In this document: one piece after another, positions 1 through 8,941 of the stretch | How the letters are laid out: the number at the start of each line of letters is the position of its first letter | Numbering within the stretch: position 1 is the first letter of the stretch | Assembly (NCBI GenBank): GCA_964400685.1 | Contig: CAYNVT010000001.1 | Span: 52,918-116,917, forward strand | Length of the DNA stretch: 64,000 nucleotides | Reading direction: 5' to 3' | Source of the DNA: DATCTV01 sp964400685 | GTDB lineage: Bacteria > Desulfobacterota > Desulfomonilia > UBA1062 | Position numbers and translations under genes: made by a program | Notes under the pieces: generated by a model | Told to the model about the DNA's origin: nothing | The model's database searches: none | The model's input: the letters and a program-made list of their open reading frames with translations, nothing else

Positions 1-2137
1 AGGCCGAGATGTTGTCCTTGTAACACCTACGGCCAGCGGAAAGACTCTGTGCTACAATATCCCGGTACTTCAGGCTATCATTGAAAAGCCCGAGACCAGG
101 GCCCTTTACATGTTCCCGACAAAGGCACTCGCGCAGGACCAGATGCAGGAGGTCCACAGCCTGATAACCGAGCTCGATATGAATATCAAAACCTTCACCT
201 ATGACGGCGACACGCCCGATGATGCCCGGCAGGCTATCCGCAGGCAGGGCCATATCGTTATTACAAACCCTGACATGCTGCATACCGGCATTCTGCCGCA
301 CCATACGAAGTGGCAGAAACTCTTCGCCAACCTTAAATATATAGTGGTCGACGAGCTTCATATCTACCGCGGGATATTCGGCAGCCACCTTGCAAATGTC
401 TTCAGAAGGCTAAGGCGCATATGCAATTTTTACGGGAGCAACCCGGTGTTCATCTGTTGTTCGGCAACCGTTGCCAACCCCAGGGAGCATTCCGAAGCCG
501 TGCTCGGGCGCGAGGCCGAGCTTATTGACAAGAGCGGTGCGCCGCGAGGGGAAAGGACGGTTATCCTTTATAATCCGCCTGTGGTGAACCGCGAACTCGG
601 CATCAGACAAAGCGCCATGGTTCCTGCGCGCGAAATCGCAAAAAGCCTTGTTGATAACGGTATCCAGACAATAATCTTTGCGACCTCAAGGCTAAATGTC
701 GAGGTCCTGACGAAATATCTGAAGGACGCGTTTGCTCAGGGCAAGCTTCCCGATGACAGCCGTTTCATTTCAGGCTACAGGGGCGGCTATCTGCCTGAGA
801 CAAGGCGCGAGATCGAAAAGGGCCTCAGGGATAAAGAGGTGATGGGTGTTGTCAGCACGAATGCGCTTGAGCTTGGCATAGACATCGGGAATCTGGAAGC
901 GTGTATAATGACGGGGTATCCAGGTTCGATTGCAAGCCTCTGGCAGCAGGCGGGCCGGGCGGGCCGCAAGAAGGATGCGAGCCTTGCCGTACTTGTGGGC
1001 AAGAGCATGCCGGTCGATCAGTTCATGATGGAAAACCCGGATTTTCTTTTCGGCAGTCCGCCCGAGCACTGCCGGATAAACCCTGATAATCTCCTGATAT
1101 TGCTTCATCACATTAAGTGCGCTGCGTTCGAGTTGCCGTTTACTGAAGGAGAAAACTTCGGGAACGAAAATATAAAGGAGATACTCGACTATCTTGCCGA
1201 AAAAGGTGTTCTCCACAAGGCGGGCGAACAATGGCATTTTTCCGCCGACAGCTATCCCGCTGATGATGTGAGCCTGCGTACGGTCAATCCGGACAATGTC
1301 GTGGTGGTTGATGAAACAGTTACCGGCTCAAGCAGGATAATTGCCGAAGTGGACTTCGACAGCGCGTTCACTACGGTTCATGAGGGTGCTATCTACATGC
1401 TGGAATCAAGGCAATACCATGTGGACCACTTCGATGTCGAGAGGCGCAAAGCCTATGTCCATCAGGTGGACTCCGACTATTATACAGATGCCATGACCTG
1501 GACGAATGTCAGTGTGCTGGACGAATTTTCGAACAAAAAAAGCGGAGTAATAACAGTGGGCCACGGCGAGGTCGAGGTCGTGAGGAAGGTGGCCGGTTTC
1601 AAAAAGATAAAATTCTATACCGGCGAAAATGTAGGGTTCGGCGATGTAAACCTGCCGCAGAACGACATGCATACTACCAGCTATTGGTTCACCATCCCCT
1701 GGAATATGCTCGATACCCTTGAAATCACGCGTGGACAGATACTGGACGGCCTGATGGGGCTGAGCTATTGTCTGCATCAGCTTGCGGCCATCTGGCTCAT
1801 GTCTGATGTGCGTGATATAGACCGCGCTATCGGAGACAAGACCGGCCAGTGGTACATTAAAGGCGGCAGGGACAGGCTGGCTACAACTCAGAGCGCGGAA
1901 ACGCCGGTTGGCCTTTTCGACCCCACGATATTCATTTTTGACGCATACCCCGGCGGCATCGGCTTTTCAGAACTTTTATATGAGATGCACGAAGACATAC
2001 TTGTTCATGCCAGAACGCTTATTAATGTCTGCCCCTGTGAAAACGGCTGCCCCTCGTGCGTGGGCCCGCGCCTTGAAGTGGGTCCCGATGCAAAGTATGC
2101 CGCCCTTGAGATACTGCAATTGATTCTGGGAAAATAA
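1..2137 (+). CDS. MrfA/YprA-like DEAD/DEAH helicase with DUF1998 domain, 5' partial
   Basis: The frame is open from base 2, so the start lies upstream of the window. The first visible residues contain a Walker A motif (TPTASGKT). DELH (Walker B), SATVANP (motif III) and QQAGRAGRK (motif VI) follow, so both RecA-like lobes of a superfamily 2 helicase are present. The C-terminus carries the four-cysteine cluster of DUF1998 (CPCENGCPSC), a zinc-binding module known from MrfA/YprA, a 3'-5' DNA helicase linked in Bacillus to mitomycin repair. The first methionine in the frame, at base 110, lies after the Walker A motif and is not the true start. The neighbour on the right converges on it. A DNA-repair role is inferred from family; confidence in the family is high. 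Confidence 0.9.
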   Translation, partial: GRDVVLVTPTASGKTLCYNIPVLQAIIEKPETRALYMFPTKALAQDQMQEVHSLITELDMNIKTFTYDGDTPDDARQAIRRQGHIVITNPDMLHTGILPHHTKWQKLFANLKYIVVDELHIYRGIFGSHLANVFRRLRRICNFYGSNPVFICCSATVANPREHSEAVLGREAELIDKSGAPRGERTVILYNPPVVNRELGIRQSAMVPAREIAKSLVDNGIQTIIFATSRLNVEVLTKYLKDAFAQGKLPDDSRFISGYRGGYLPETRREIEKGLRDKEVMGVVSTNALELGIDIGNLEACIMTGYPGSIASLWQQAGRAGRKKDASLAVLVGKSMPVDQFMMENPDFLFGSPPEHCRINPDNLLILLHHIKCAAFELPFTEGENFGNENIKEILDYLAEKGVLHKAGEQWHFSADSYPADDVSLRTVNPDNVVVVDETVTGSSRIIAEVDFDSAFTTVHEGAIYMLESRQYHVDHFDVERRKAYVHQVDSDYYTDAMTWTNVSVLDEFSNKKSGVITVGHGEVEVVRKVAGFKKIKFYTGENVGFGDVNLPQNDMHTTSYWFTIPWNMLDTLEITRGQILDGLMGLSYCLHQLAAIWLMSDVRDIDRAIGDKTGQWYIKGGRDRLATTQSAETPVGLFDPTIFIFDAYPGGIGFSELLYEMHEDILVHARTLINVCPCENGCPSCVGPRLEVGPDAKYAALEILQLILGK

Positions 2138-2139
2138 AT

Positions 2140-2159
2140 CCTGATCTGAATAAATCAGG
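2140..2159. terminator. Weak hairpin between convergent genes
   Basis: CCTGAT and ATCAGG form a 6-bp stem with an 8-nt loop, between the helicase stop and the glycerate kinase stop. It could end transcription in either direction, but the stem is short and there is no strong T tract. Confidence 0.3.
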
Positions 2160-2171
2160 GTTATAATCAAT

Positions 2172-3512
2172 TTAATTATCGATTAGCAGAATCCTGACAT
2201 CCATTACATTTGTTCGCGTAGGACCTGTCACGAGCAGATCGCCTGTCTCTTTCAGGAAATTATATGAATCATTGTCTTGAAGGTATGTATCGATATCGAG
2301 CCCCTTTGCTTTTCCTCGCGCAGCTGTTCTGGTATCGACAATTCCTCCGGCCGCATCTGTCGGGCCGTCCGAGCCGTCTGTTCCTCCGCTGAGAACAATG
2401 ATGTTTTTATCCATGCCGGCGATTTCTTTTGCGGAAACGAGGGCGAATTCCTGGTTGCGCCCTCCCTTGCCGCTTCCTTTTATCTTCACCGTGGTTTCGC
2501 CTCCGCTGATTATGCAGGCGGGAAGACTGGCGGAATTGCCTGAAAGGATTATCTGCCGGGCGATCGTGATATGCGCAAGAGCTACTTCTGTCGTATCGCC
2601 TTCAATGGCCGAAGAAAGGAGTATTGTGTGGTAGCTTGTCGATTCTGCCTCTTTCTTTGCTGCAGTGCAGGCCATAAGATTACTGCCGATAATTATGTTC
2701 GTTATCTTCTCGAAGATGGGATCTCCTGCCTTTGGCGTTTCCGGAATACAGCCTTCAGAACCTGCCTTGAGTCTTTCAATTACACTTGCAGGGAGCCTGT
2801 CTATGAGATCATATTTATTGATAATTCCCATTGCGTTATCGAACGAAGACCTGTCAGGTACAAATGGGCCCGAGGCGATTACATCCATGTCATCTCCAAT
2901 GACATCTGAGAGCATAAGATTAATAACCGTTGCAGGATATGCTATTCTGGCAAGCCCGCCACCTTTTGAAGATGAAAGGTGCTTTCTTACTGTATTTATT
3001 TCATGAATATCCGCCCCGCATTTGAGCATCTCATCAGTTACTTTTCTTTTCTCGGCTAGTGATATTCCCTGAGCCGGCATCGGCAGAAGAGCTGAGCCTC
3101 CGCCTGATATGAGAGAGATAACGAGGTCGTTTTCCGTGCATGCATCAAGGAGATCGGAAATCTTCTGAGTCCCGGCCAAACCGTTCTCATCCGGTACCGG
3201 GTGACCTGCCTCGATAAGTTCGATTTTATCAAGCTGTATGCCATAGCCGTACTTGATAACAACTGTCCCTTTGTTTATCCTGTCTCCCAGGATGGATTCA
3301 ACAGCCTTCGCCATGGGTGCCGATGCCTTGCCTGCACCGACAACGACAACCCTGTGGTATTCATTCAGGTTGTATTTTTTATCGCCTGCGCTCAGCGTGT
3401 GATTGGTTAATGTCAGGAAAGATCTTACCGCATTTTCAGGATCGACCGCAGCAACAGCGGCCTTGAATATTTTTATTGCATCATCTCTCATACTCGATGT
3501 CTTATCCGGCAT
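2172..3512 (-). CDS. Glycerate 2-kinase, MOFRL family
   Basis: The protein (446 aa) is a MOFRL-family glycerate kinase, which phosphorylates D-glycerate to 2-phosphoglycerate in the cytoplasm. It shows the N-terminal nucleotide-binding region (VVVGAGKASAPMAKA), the glycine-rich LISGGGSALL segment, the NTVRKHLS motif and the C-terminal MOFRL core (SGGETTV, GGRNQEFAL, GGTDGSDGPTDAAG). The start was set at 3512 because GGAGGTGG sits 6 nt upstream; an in-frame extension to 3569 has no better ribosome-binding site. It stands alone, divergent from maf. Its product would feed lower glycolysis, which fits the gluconeogenic genes at 24-27 kb, but that link is only inference. Confidence 0.9.
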   Translation of the reverse strand: MPDKTSSMRDDAIKIFKAAVAAVDPENAVRSFLTLTNHTLSAGDKKYNLNEYHRVVVVGAGKASAPMAKAVESILGDRINKGTVVIKYGYGIQLDKIELIEAGHPVPDENGLAGTQKISDLLDACTENDLVISLISGGGSALLPMPAQGISLAEKRKVTDEMLKCGADIHEINTVRKHLSSSKGGGLARIAYPATVINLMLSDVIGDDMDVIASGPFVPDRSSFDNAMGIINKYDLIDRLPASVIERLKAGSEGCIPETPKAGDPIFEKITNIIIGSNLMACTAAKKEAESTSYHTILLSSAIEGDTTEVALAHITIARQIILSGNSASLPACIISGGETTVKIKGSGKGGRNQEFALVSAKEIAGMDKNIIVLSGGTDGSDGPTDAAGGIVDTRTAARGKAKGLDIDTYLQDNDSYNFLKETGDLLVTGPTRTNVMDVRILLIDN

Positions 3513-3626
3513 TGAGCCACCTCCGTCGATCTGACTGACAATAAATGTTATCATGAGAAAAATGTTCATACCATAAATATATCAGGCTCGTTGACATGGG
3601 ATTGTTATTTCCTTAAGGTACCAGAC

Positions 3627-4223
3627 ATGCAGATAATCCTTGCATCAGCTTCGCCCAGGAGGAAGGAATTGCTCAAATATCTGGGGATTGAATTTGATAT
3701 TATAATTCCGGACATACATGAACATTCCCATGAAAATGAGCCTCCTGAAGCCTTTTGCGCCCGTATCAGCAGGGAAAAGGCCCTTGCGGTAAGAAAGGGG
3801 TTTCAGGATTCTCTTATAATTGCGGCTGACACCATAGTTGTCATCGATGGCGAGATTCTAGGCAAGCCGAAAAGCAGCGATGATGCATGTTCATACCTCA
3901 GACGTTTAAACGGCAGGCGGCACACTGTGTTTACGGCCTACACAATATTATTCCCTAATGGAGATAGTGAGGTGACCAGGGTTGTAAGTTCAACAGTTCA
4001 CTTTGCCGATATGAGGGAAGATGATATCATGTGGTATGTTTCTACGGGTGAACCCATGGATAAGGCGGGAGCATACGGTCTCCAGGGAATAGGGGCGGCA
4101 TTTGTGGACGCAATTGACGGTTCTTATACCAATGTCATAGGCCTTCCCCTCTCGGAAGTGTTTAAGGATATCAAACCTTATATAATGCTTAAAAAAAATA
4201 TCTCAGGAGGTATCAATGCGTAA
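3627..4223 (+). CDS. maf: Maf-family nucleoside triphosphate pyrophosphatase
   Basis: The 198-aa protein begins with the hallmark Maf motif LASASPRRKELL and continues with AADTIVV, GKP and the GAYGLQGIGA segment. Maf proteins hydrolyse non-canonical or canonical NTPs to NMP and PPi; older annotations call them septum-formation inhibitors. The start at 3627 is preferred over an in-frame start at 3591 because it places the family motif directly at the N-terminus and has an AAGG upstream. The last 8 bases overlap the start of glpK, so the two are probably co-transcribed and translationally coupled. Confidence 0.9.
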   Translation: MQIILASASPRRKELLKYLGIEFDIIIPDIHEHSHENEPPEAFCARISREKALAVRKGFQDSLIIAADTIVVIDGEILGKPKSSDDACSYLRRLNGRRHTVFTAYTILFPNGDSEVTRVVSSTVHFADMREDDIMWYVSTGEPMDKAGAYGLQGIGAAFVDAIDGSYTNVIGLPLSEVFKDIKPYIMLKKNISGGINA

Positions 4224-5703
4224 GTTCATCATGGCTATTGACCAGGGAACAACAGGTACAAGGGTGATGATTGTTGATAAGAAGGGCACAATCGTGACAA
4301 GCGCCTATACCGAATTTCCCCAGATCTACCCGAAGCCTGGATGGGTGGAACACAATGCCGAGATAATATGGGATTCGACAATACAGGTCATGAACCAGGC
4401 ATTCAAGGATGCAGATATAACGGCAGCAAACATTTTAGGGATTGGAATAACCAACCAGAGAGAGACCTCGGTTGTCTGGGACAGAAAAACTTTGAAACCC
4501 GTGCACAACGCCATCGTCTGGCAATGCAGAAGAAGCGCCGGTATTTGCGATGAGATGAAGGAAAAAGGGCTTGAGCCGGTTTTCAAGAAAAAGACAGGCC
4601 TTGTGCTCGATGCATATTTTTCCGGTACAAAGGTGAAATGGCTGCTGGACGAGCATCCCGAAATCAGGAGTAGGGCTGAAGCCGGTGAGCTAGCATTCGG
4701 AACCATAGATACATGGATTATTACCAAACTCACCGGGGGAAGAGTTCATGTGACTGATTATACGAATGCTTCACGCACTCTTATGTATAATATCCATGAA
4801 AAGAAGTGGGATGATGAACTGCTTGAGCATCTGGGTATCCCCGCATCGCTTCTGCCCAAGGTTGTTTCGTCATCAGAGATTGTCGGTGAAAGCGATCCGC
4901 ATGTCACAGGCGCTGCAATACCGATTGCGGGGATTGCCGGCGATCAGCAGGCGGCGCTCTTCGGACAGGGATGTTTTTTGGAAGGTCAGGCGAAGAATAC
5001 TTACGGCACCGGTTGCTTCATGCTCTTGAATATCGGCAATAAAAAGGTGGAACCTGAAAGCGGGCTTATTCTGACGCTCGCATGTGACAATGAAGGAAAG
5101 CCCTGCTATGCAATGGAAGGGTCCATCTTTATCGGAGGAGCGGTAATGCAGTGGCTGAGGGACGGCCTGGGACTGGTGTCGTCTGCGGCGGAATCGCAGG
5201 CCATTGCCGAGAGCGTGAAAGACACGGACGGAGTATATTTTGTTCCCGCCTTTGCTGGCCTGGGCGCTCCCTACTGGGATATGTATGCGAGGGGAGGGAT
5301 TCTGGGTATCACAAGGGGAACGACGCGCGCCCATATCATAAGGGCGGCGCTTGAAGGCATTGCTTTCCAGGTCAAGGACCTGATAGGCGCATTCGAGAGC
5401 GTAACAGGAGAGAAATTCACTGAGTTGAGGGTCGATGGAGGCGCGTGCAAGAATAATTTCCTCATGCAGTTCCAGGCTGATACGCTGGGATGTCCGATAG
5501 ACCGTTCATCGTATATCGAATCAACGGGAATGGGTGCAGCGTTTCTTGCCGGAATGGCTACAGGTTTCTGGCCTTCGAGTGGAGAGATAAAAAATCTTAG
5601 AAAATCGGACAAGGTTTTTTATCCGAAAATAAATGAAGAATCACGGACAAGGATGTATGACGGCTGGATTGATGCAATCGGCAGAGTAAAGAGCAGGGTT
5701 TGA
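4216..5703 (+). CDS. glpK: Glycerol kinase
   Basis: The 495-aa length is that of bacterial glycerol kinase. It shows the FGGY-family N-terminus (AIDQGTTGTR), the sugar-kinase ATP-binding core (GIAGDQQAALFGQ, TYGTGCF) and the second signature (VDGGACKNNFLMQFQAD). It makes glycerol 3-phosphate from glycerol and ATP. AGGAGG lies 6 nt before the ATG, inside the end of maf. No glpF or glpD is adjacent; the downstream gene is an MlaE-type permease whose ATG overlaps this gene's TGA by one base, so the three genes 3627-6470 look like one operon. Confidence 0.95.
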   Translation: MRKFIMAIDQGTTGTRVMIVDKKGTIVTSAYTEFPQIYPKPGWVEHNAEIIWDSTIQVMNQAFKDADITAANILGIGITNQRETSVVWDRKTLKPVHNAIVWQCRRSAGICDEMKEKGLEPVFKKKTGLVLDAYFSGTKVKWLLDEHPEIRSRAEAGELAFGTIDTWIITKLTGGRVHVTDYTNASRTLMYNIHEKKWDDELLEHLGIPASLLPKVVSSSEIVGESDPHVTGAAIPIAGIAGDQQAALFGQGCFLEGQAKNTYGTGCFMLLNIGNKKVEPESGLILTLACDNEGKPCYAMEGSIFIGGAVMQWLRDGLGLVSSAAESQAIAESVKDTDGVYFVPAFAGLGAPYWDMYARGGILGITRGTTRAHIIRAALEGIAFQVKDLIGAFESVTGEKFTELRVDGGACKNNFLMQFQADTLGCPIDRSSYIESTGMGAAFLAGMATGFWPSSGEIKNLRKSDKVFYPKINEESRTRMYDGWIDAIGRVKSRV

Positions 5704-6470
5704 TGAAGTTTCTTGAATATCTGGGCCGCATAGCAATATCTTTTATAGAACAGATAGGAGAGGTAGGAGTTTTCCTCTCCAGTATTATTAAATGGCTTTT
5801 CAGAAGGCCATTTTATTTCCAGCAGCTTTTCAAGCAGATGGAATTTATCGGAGTGAAATCAACCACGGTTATCCTTCTTACTGGAATTTTTACAGGCATG
5901 GTAACTGCTCTTCAGATGCATTACGGATTCAGGCTATTCGGTGCCGAGGCGCTTGTCGGATCTACAGCCACGCTCAGTATTACAAGAGAGCTTGGTCCTG
6001 TCCTTGCAGCGCTTATGGTTACGGCAAGGGCGGGTTCTGCCATGACGGCCGAGATCGGCACTATGAGAGTCACAGAGCAGATTGACGCCCTTACCGTAAT
6101 GGGCGTCAATCCATTCCAGTATCTTGTTATTCCCCGCATAATTGCAGCAATTCTTGTCATGCCCATGCTGACACTTGTTTATGATGCAGTAGGCATGGTC
6201 GGGTCATGGATTGTCGGGGTGAAAATCCTTGGCATTAATGAGAGCATGTTCTGGTACCGTATAACTGAGTATGTTCATTACAAAGACATATTTACCGGGA
6301 TGTTCAAGGCGACATTCTTCGGCCTTATCATTGCAACTGTCGGTAGTTACAAAGGCTATTCGACAACAGGAGGAGCCGAGGGAGTGGGTCAGGCAACAAC
6401 TTATTCCGTTGTTATTTCTTCAGTGAGCATTTTGATTGCAGACTATATCCTGACTGCTTTGATGTACTGA
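5703..6470 (+). CDS. mlaE: MlaE/YrbE-family ABC transporter permease
   Basis: The 255-aa protein has about five hydrophobic segments and the family core: GVKSTTVILLTGIFTGMV, the EQIDALTVMGVNP coupling segment and the SITRELGPVLAALMV stretch. MlaE is the inner-membrane permease of the Mla system, which moves phospholipids between the inner and outer membranes with the ATPase MlaF and the MCE protein MlaD. None of those partners is next to it here: the downstream gene is convergent with a 1-nt gap. The start is the ATG at 5703, which shares its A with the glpK stop; a TTG at 5700 is a weaker alternative. Confidence 0.85.
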   Translation: MKFLEYLGRIAISFIEQIGEVGVFLSSIIKWLFRRPFYFQQLFKQMEFIGVKSTTVILLTGIFTGMVTALQMHYGFRLFGAEALVGSTATLSITRELGPVLAALMVTARAGSAMTAEIGTMRVTEQIDALTVMGVNPFQYLVIPRIIAAILVMPMLTLVYDAVGMVGSWIVGVKILGINESMFWYRITEYVHYKDIFTGMFKATFFGLIIATVGSYKGYSTTGGAEGVGQATTYSVVISSVSILIADYILTALMY

Positions 6471-6471
6471 T

Positions 6472-7104
6472 TCAGGAATTAGCGAAACTTCCTGTCAAAA
6501 GAAAGTTTTTAACCAGATTGGCAGTCTTTTCATTCTTATGGACAAGCTGATGAGGCCAGAACCTTCGAAGAACAAAATCATGCATGCCGTTAAATCTCGT
6601 TTCTGATACGGCTACCAGATCGTCATTATCGCCTGATATGAATGGATTTAATCCGACTTGCATACCTGTCCCTGCTGCAATTACCCCGATTCTTTTTCCG
6701 GCAGGAATTTTATCAGCGGGAAATGACAGATCAGCAAGGGTTCTGGAAAAATGATCAGCATACGGCAGTGTTGATAAAAATTTCGCTGCGGCTGAACCGT
6801 TTACAGGTGTTGAGATAAGAACGATATTTCCGATTCCTGGGATGTCATATCTGGTTAGAATATCCATTATAATCCTTCCTCCCGAACTGTGGCCGACCAT
6901 ATGAAGGGTTTCCCAGGAATACCCGGACAGGAGATCATACATAAGAGTGCTGCATCTTTCTATACCTGCAGTGGTAACTGGCAAAGTTGGAACGATTGTT
7001 TTGAAACCGTTTTTTATAAAAAACCTTTTCAGGTAATTCATACCCCGCGCTGTCCTCATATAACCATGCAACAGTAAAACAGTCGGGATCTTTGGTTTAT
7101 TCAT
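6472..7104 (-). CDS. Alpha/beta hydrolase, lipase-like
   Basis: A small single-domain hydrolase of about 210 aa. LLLHGY resembles the oxyanion-hole region, GHSSGG is the nucleophile elbow with the catalytic serine, and a C-terminal NGMHDFVL segment offers the histidine. Substrate cannot be told; esterases and PGAP1/lipase-like proteins share this pattern. The ATG at 7104 is preferred; an in-frame TTG at 7128 would add eight residues. Neither has a good ribosome-binding site. A perfect 18-bp hairpin lies just upstream, so expression may depend on read-through from the PEP-CTERM gene or on a promoter I cannot identify. Confidence 0.7.
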   Translation of the reverse strand: MNKPKIPTVLLLHGYMRTARGMNYLKRFFIKNGFKTIVPTLPVTTAGIERCSTLMYDLLSGYSWETLHMVGHSSGGRIIMDILTRYDIPGIGNIVLISTPVNGSAAAKFLSTLPYADHFSRTLADLSFPADKIPAGKRIGVIAAGTGMQVGLNPFISGDNDDLVAVSETRFNGMHDFVLRRFWPHQLVHKNEKTANLVKNFLLTGSFANS

Positions 7105-7131
7105 CTGAAAAAAACTTACATTATTCAAAAG

Positions 7132-7173
7132 AATAAAGGGAATGGTTTTTTTTCTAAAACCATTCCCTTTATT
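7132..7173 (-). terminator. Perfect 18-bp hairpin downstream of the PEP-CTERM gene
   Basis: Bases 7132-7149 and 7156-7173 are perfect inverted copies separated by a 6-nt loop. It lies 18 nt past the stop of the PEP-CTERM gene on the minus strand and is followed by a T-rich stretch, consistent with a rho-independent terminator or attenuator before the hydrolase. Confidence 0.75.
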
Positions 7174-7191
7174 ATATTTTCAATTATATCA

Positions 7192-7764
7192 CTAATTATG
7201 TGGTCTATTTCTTTTCCTGGCAAGAAAACCTACCGACAGCATGCCCAGACCTACCAGTACCATTGATGCAGGTTCAGGTACAGGTGTTGCAGCGCTGTAA
7301 TTGACTGTAAGCGTTGAAGAGTCGATATAGAAATCTCCGCCAAGAGATGCCAGAGTGACTGTCAGGGCCCCGTTCTGTAAGATGACATTGTAGTTATATG
7401 TACGGGTGTCAACTTCTCCGATTGACCATGACCCTGTATTTGTCCATCCAATGGCGAACTCAGGTCCGTCAAGCCAGCTGTTGCTGTCGTCCCGGAGTCT
7501 TAATGATAGCCTGCCTTCAATAGCCTTGGTATCCGGTGACGGATTAAATGTGAATGCCTGTGTCCATTTAATATAGTCCCCGGATCCATTCAGAAGGTTT
7601 ACGGAACCTCTGCCATAATCTACAAGTGACCCTGTTCCATCACCAGAGCTTGTAACCCCTGCTGAGTTAAAGGTTGTTACGTTTGTTAAAGTTATCGGTG
7701 CTCCGAATGAACTGCCTGCGAATACAAAGATAAACAATGCTGTTAAGATTAGACTTTTCCTCAT
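7192..7764 (-). CDS. PEP-CTERM sorting-domain protein
   Basis: The 190-aa protein has a clear signal peptide (residues 1-21, ending near SSFGAP) and a C-terminal tripartite PEP-CTERM signal: VPEPAS, a hydrophobic helix of about 17 residues and the basic tail ARKRN. Such proteins are exported and then processed by an exosortase (EpsH/XrtA family), and they commonly occur in EPS-producing bacteria. The middle is a predicted beta-rich, Ser/Thr/Gly/Asn-rich domain with no family I recognise. No exosortase gene is in this window. It is monocistronic, with a hairpin terminator downstream. Confidence 0.88.
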   Translation of the reverse strand: MRKSLILTALFIFVFAGSSFGAPITLTNVTTFNSAGVTSSGDGTGSLVDYGRGSVNLLNGSGDYIKWTQAFTFNPSPDTKAIEGRLSLRLRDDSNSWLDGPEFAIGWTNTGSWSIGEVDTRTYNYNVILQNGALTVTLASLGGDFYIDSSTLTVNYSAATPVPEPASMVLVGLGMLSVGFLARKRNRPHN

Positions 7765-7894
7765 ATTATTCCCCCTCCATTAAATCAAATTGTTGTCAGC
7801 CCTTATTTATTAGTAATCTTTCTTAATATGATAATACCTCTTATAATTTTTATACAAGCATTGTCAATATAGAAAATAACTTATTTCACACTCT

Positions 7895-8908
7895 TTAACA
7901 AATTCTTGGTACAAGCTCGCCGGTCGGCAGGCCTATTTCACGTGAACCACCGATTGCCGTCTTAAGTATGAGTCTCCCGCGGTCTGATGATTCTTCAACA
8001 GTCCCTATTAAAGCGGCATTCCTGCCGCATTGATTCGAACTCATAATTTCAAGGACAAGGCTTACTGATTTTTCAGGGCAGAATAAGGCAAATTTTCCTT
8101 CATTTGCCAGATAGAGCACATCCAGGCCAAAAATCTCACAGGTGCCCCTGACCTGCTCTTTCACGGGAATCAGAGATTCATTAATTATAATTGAGAGTCC
8201 TGACTGCTGGGCGATCTCTGCCAGAATGGCTCCTAACCCGCCGCGCGTTGCGTCGCGCATACAATGAACATCAGGACAGGCCTCAAGTATCTTTTCGACA
8301 AGCTTGTTTAAAGGTGCCGAATCAGACAGGATCTCCCCTTCAATACCCATACCTTCACGTACGCTCAAAATTGCAGTGCCATGATCTCCAATAGTGCCGT
8401 TTATAATTACGCAATCGCCCGGTCTTATGCTTTTTATACCTATAGGGCTCTTGCAGACAATTGTCCCGATACCTGATGTATTTATGAATATACCGTCCGC
8501 AGCTCCTCTGGGGACTACCTTTGTATCACCAGTGACGATTATCACCCCGGCCTTTTCCGCTGCTTCAGCCATGGAGGCAATGATTTTTTCGAGGTCTTTC
8601 ATCGGAAAGCCTTCTTCAATGATAAACCCCGCACTTATGAACAAAGGCTTCCCGCCGCACATTGAGATGTCGTTAACTGTTCCATGGACAGCAAGAGAGC
8701 CAATATTCCCGCCGGGAAAGAATACAGGCTGGACAACATATGAATCGGTGGAAAAGCAGAGTTTTATTCCCTTTACATCGAAAACCGCGCCATCTTCCAG
8801 TTTTTCCAGAAATTTATTTTTGAACAATGGGAGAAATTTCTCGATGATCAGTTCATTGCCGAGAAGTCCACCGCCTCCGTGCTCGAGAAGTATCTTTTCA
8901 TATTTCAT
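7895..8908 (-). CDS. hypE: Hydrogenase maturation protein HypE
   Basis: HypE dehydrates the S-carbamoyl group on its own C-terminal cysteine to a thiocyanate, the source of the cyanide ligands of the [NiFe] centre. The 337-aa protein starts with the family motif LEHGGGG, has the AIR-synthase-like nucleotide-binding fold (FSTDSYVV, TGDTKVVP, RDATRGGLGA) and ends in PRIC, placing the reactive cysteine at the very end as required. GGAAGG precedes the ATG. It is the last gene of the ten-gene hydrogenase operon, 33 nt after hypF. Confidence 0.95.
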   Translation of the reverse strand: MKYEKILLEHGGGGLLGNELIIEKFLPLFKNKFLEKLEDGAVFDVKGIKLCFSTDSYVVQPVFFPGGNIGSLAVHGTVNDISMCGGKPLFISAGFIIEEGFPMKDLEKIIASMAEAAEKAGVIIVTGDTKVVPRGAADGIFINTSGIGTIVCKSPIGIKSIRPGDCVIINGTIGDHGTAILSVREGMGIEGEILSDSAPLNKLVEKILEACPDVHCMRDATRGGLGAILAEIAQQSGLSIIINESLIPVKEQVRGTCEIFGLDVLYLANEGKFALFCPEKSVSLVLEIMSSNQCGRNAALIGTVEESSDRGRLILKTAIGGSREIGLPTGELVPRIC

Positions 8909-8941
8909 TCTGCCTTCCTTTCCCGAATGAGATTGTTAATC

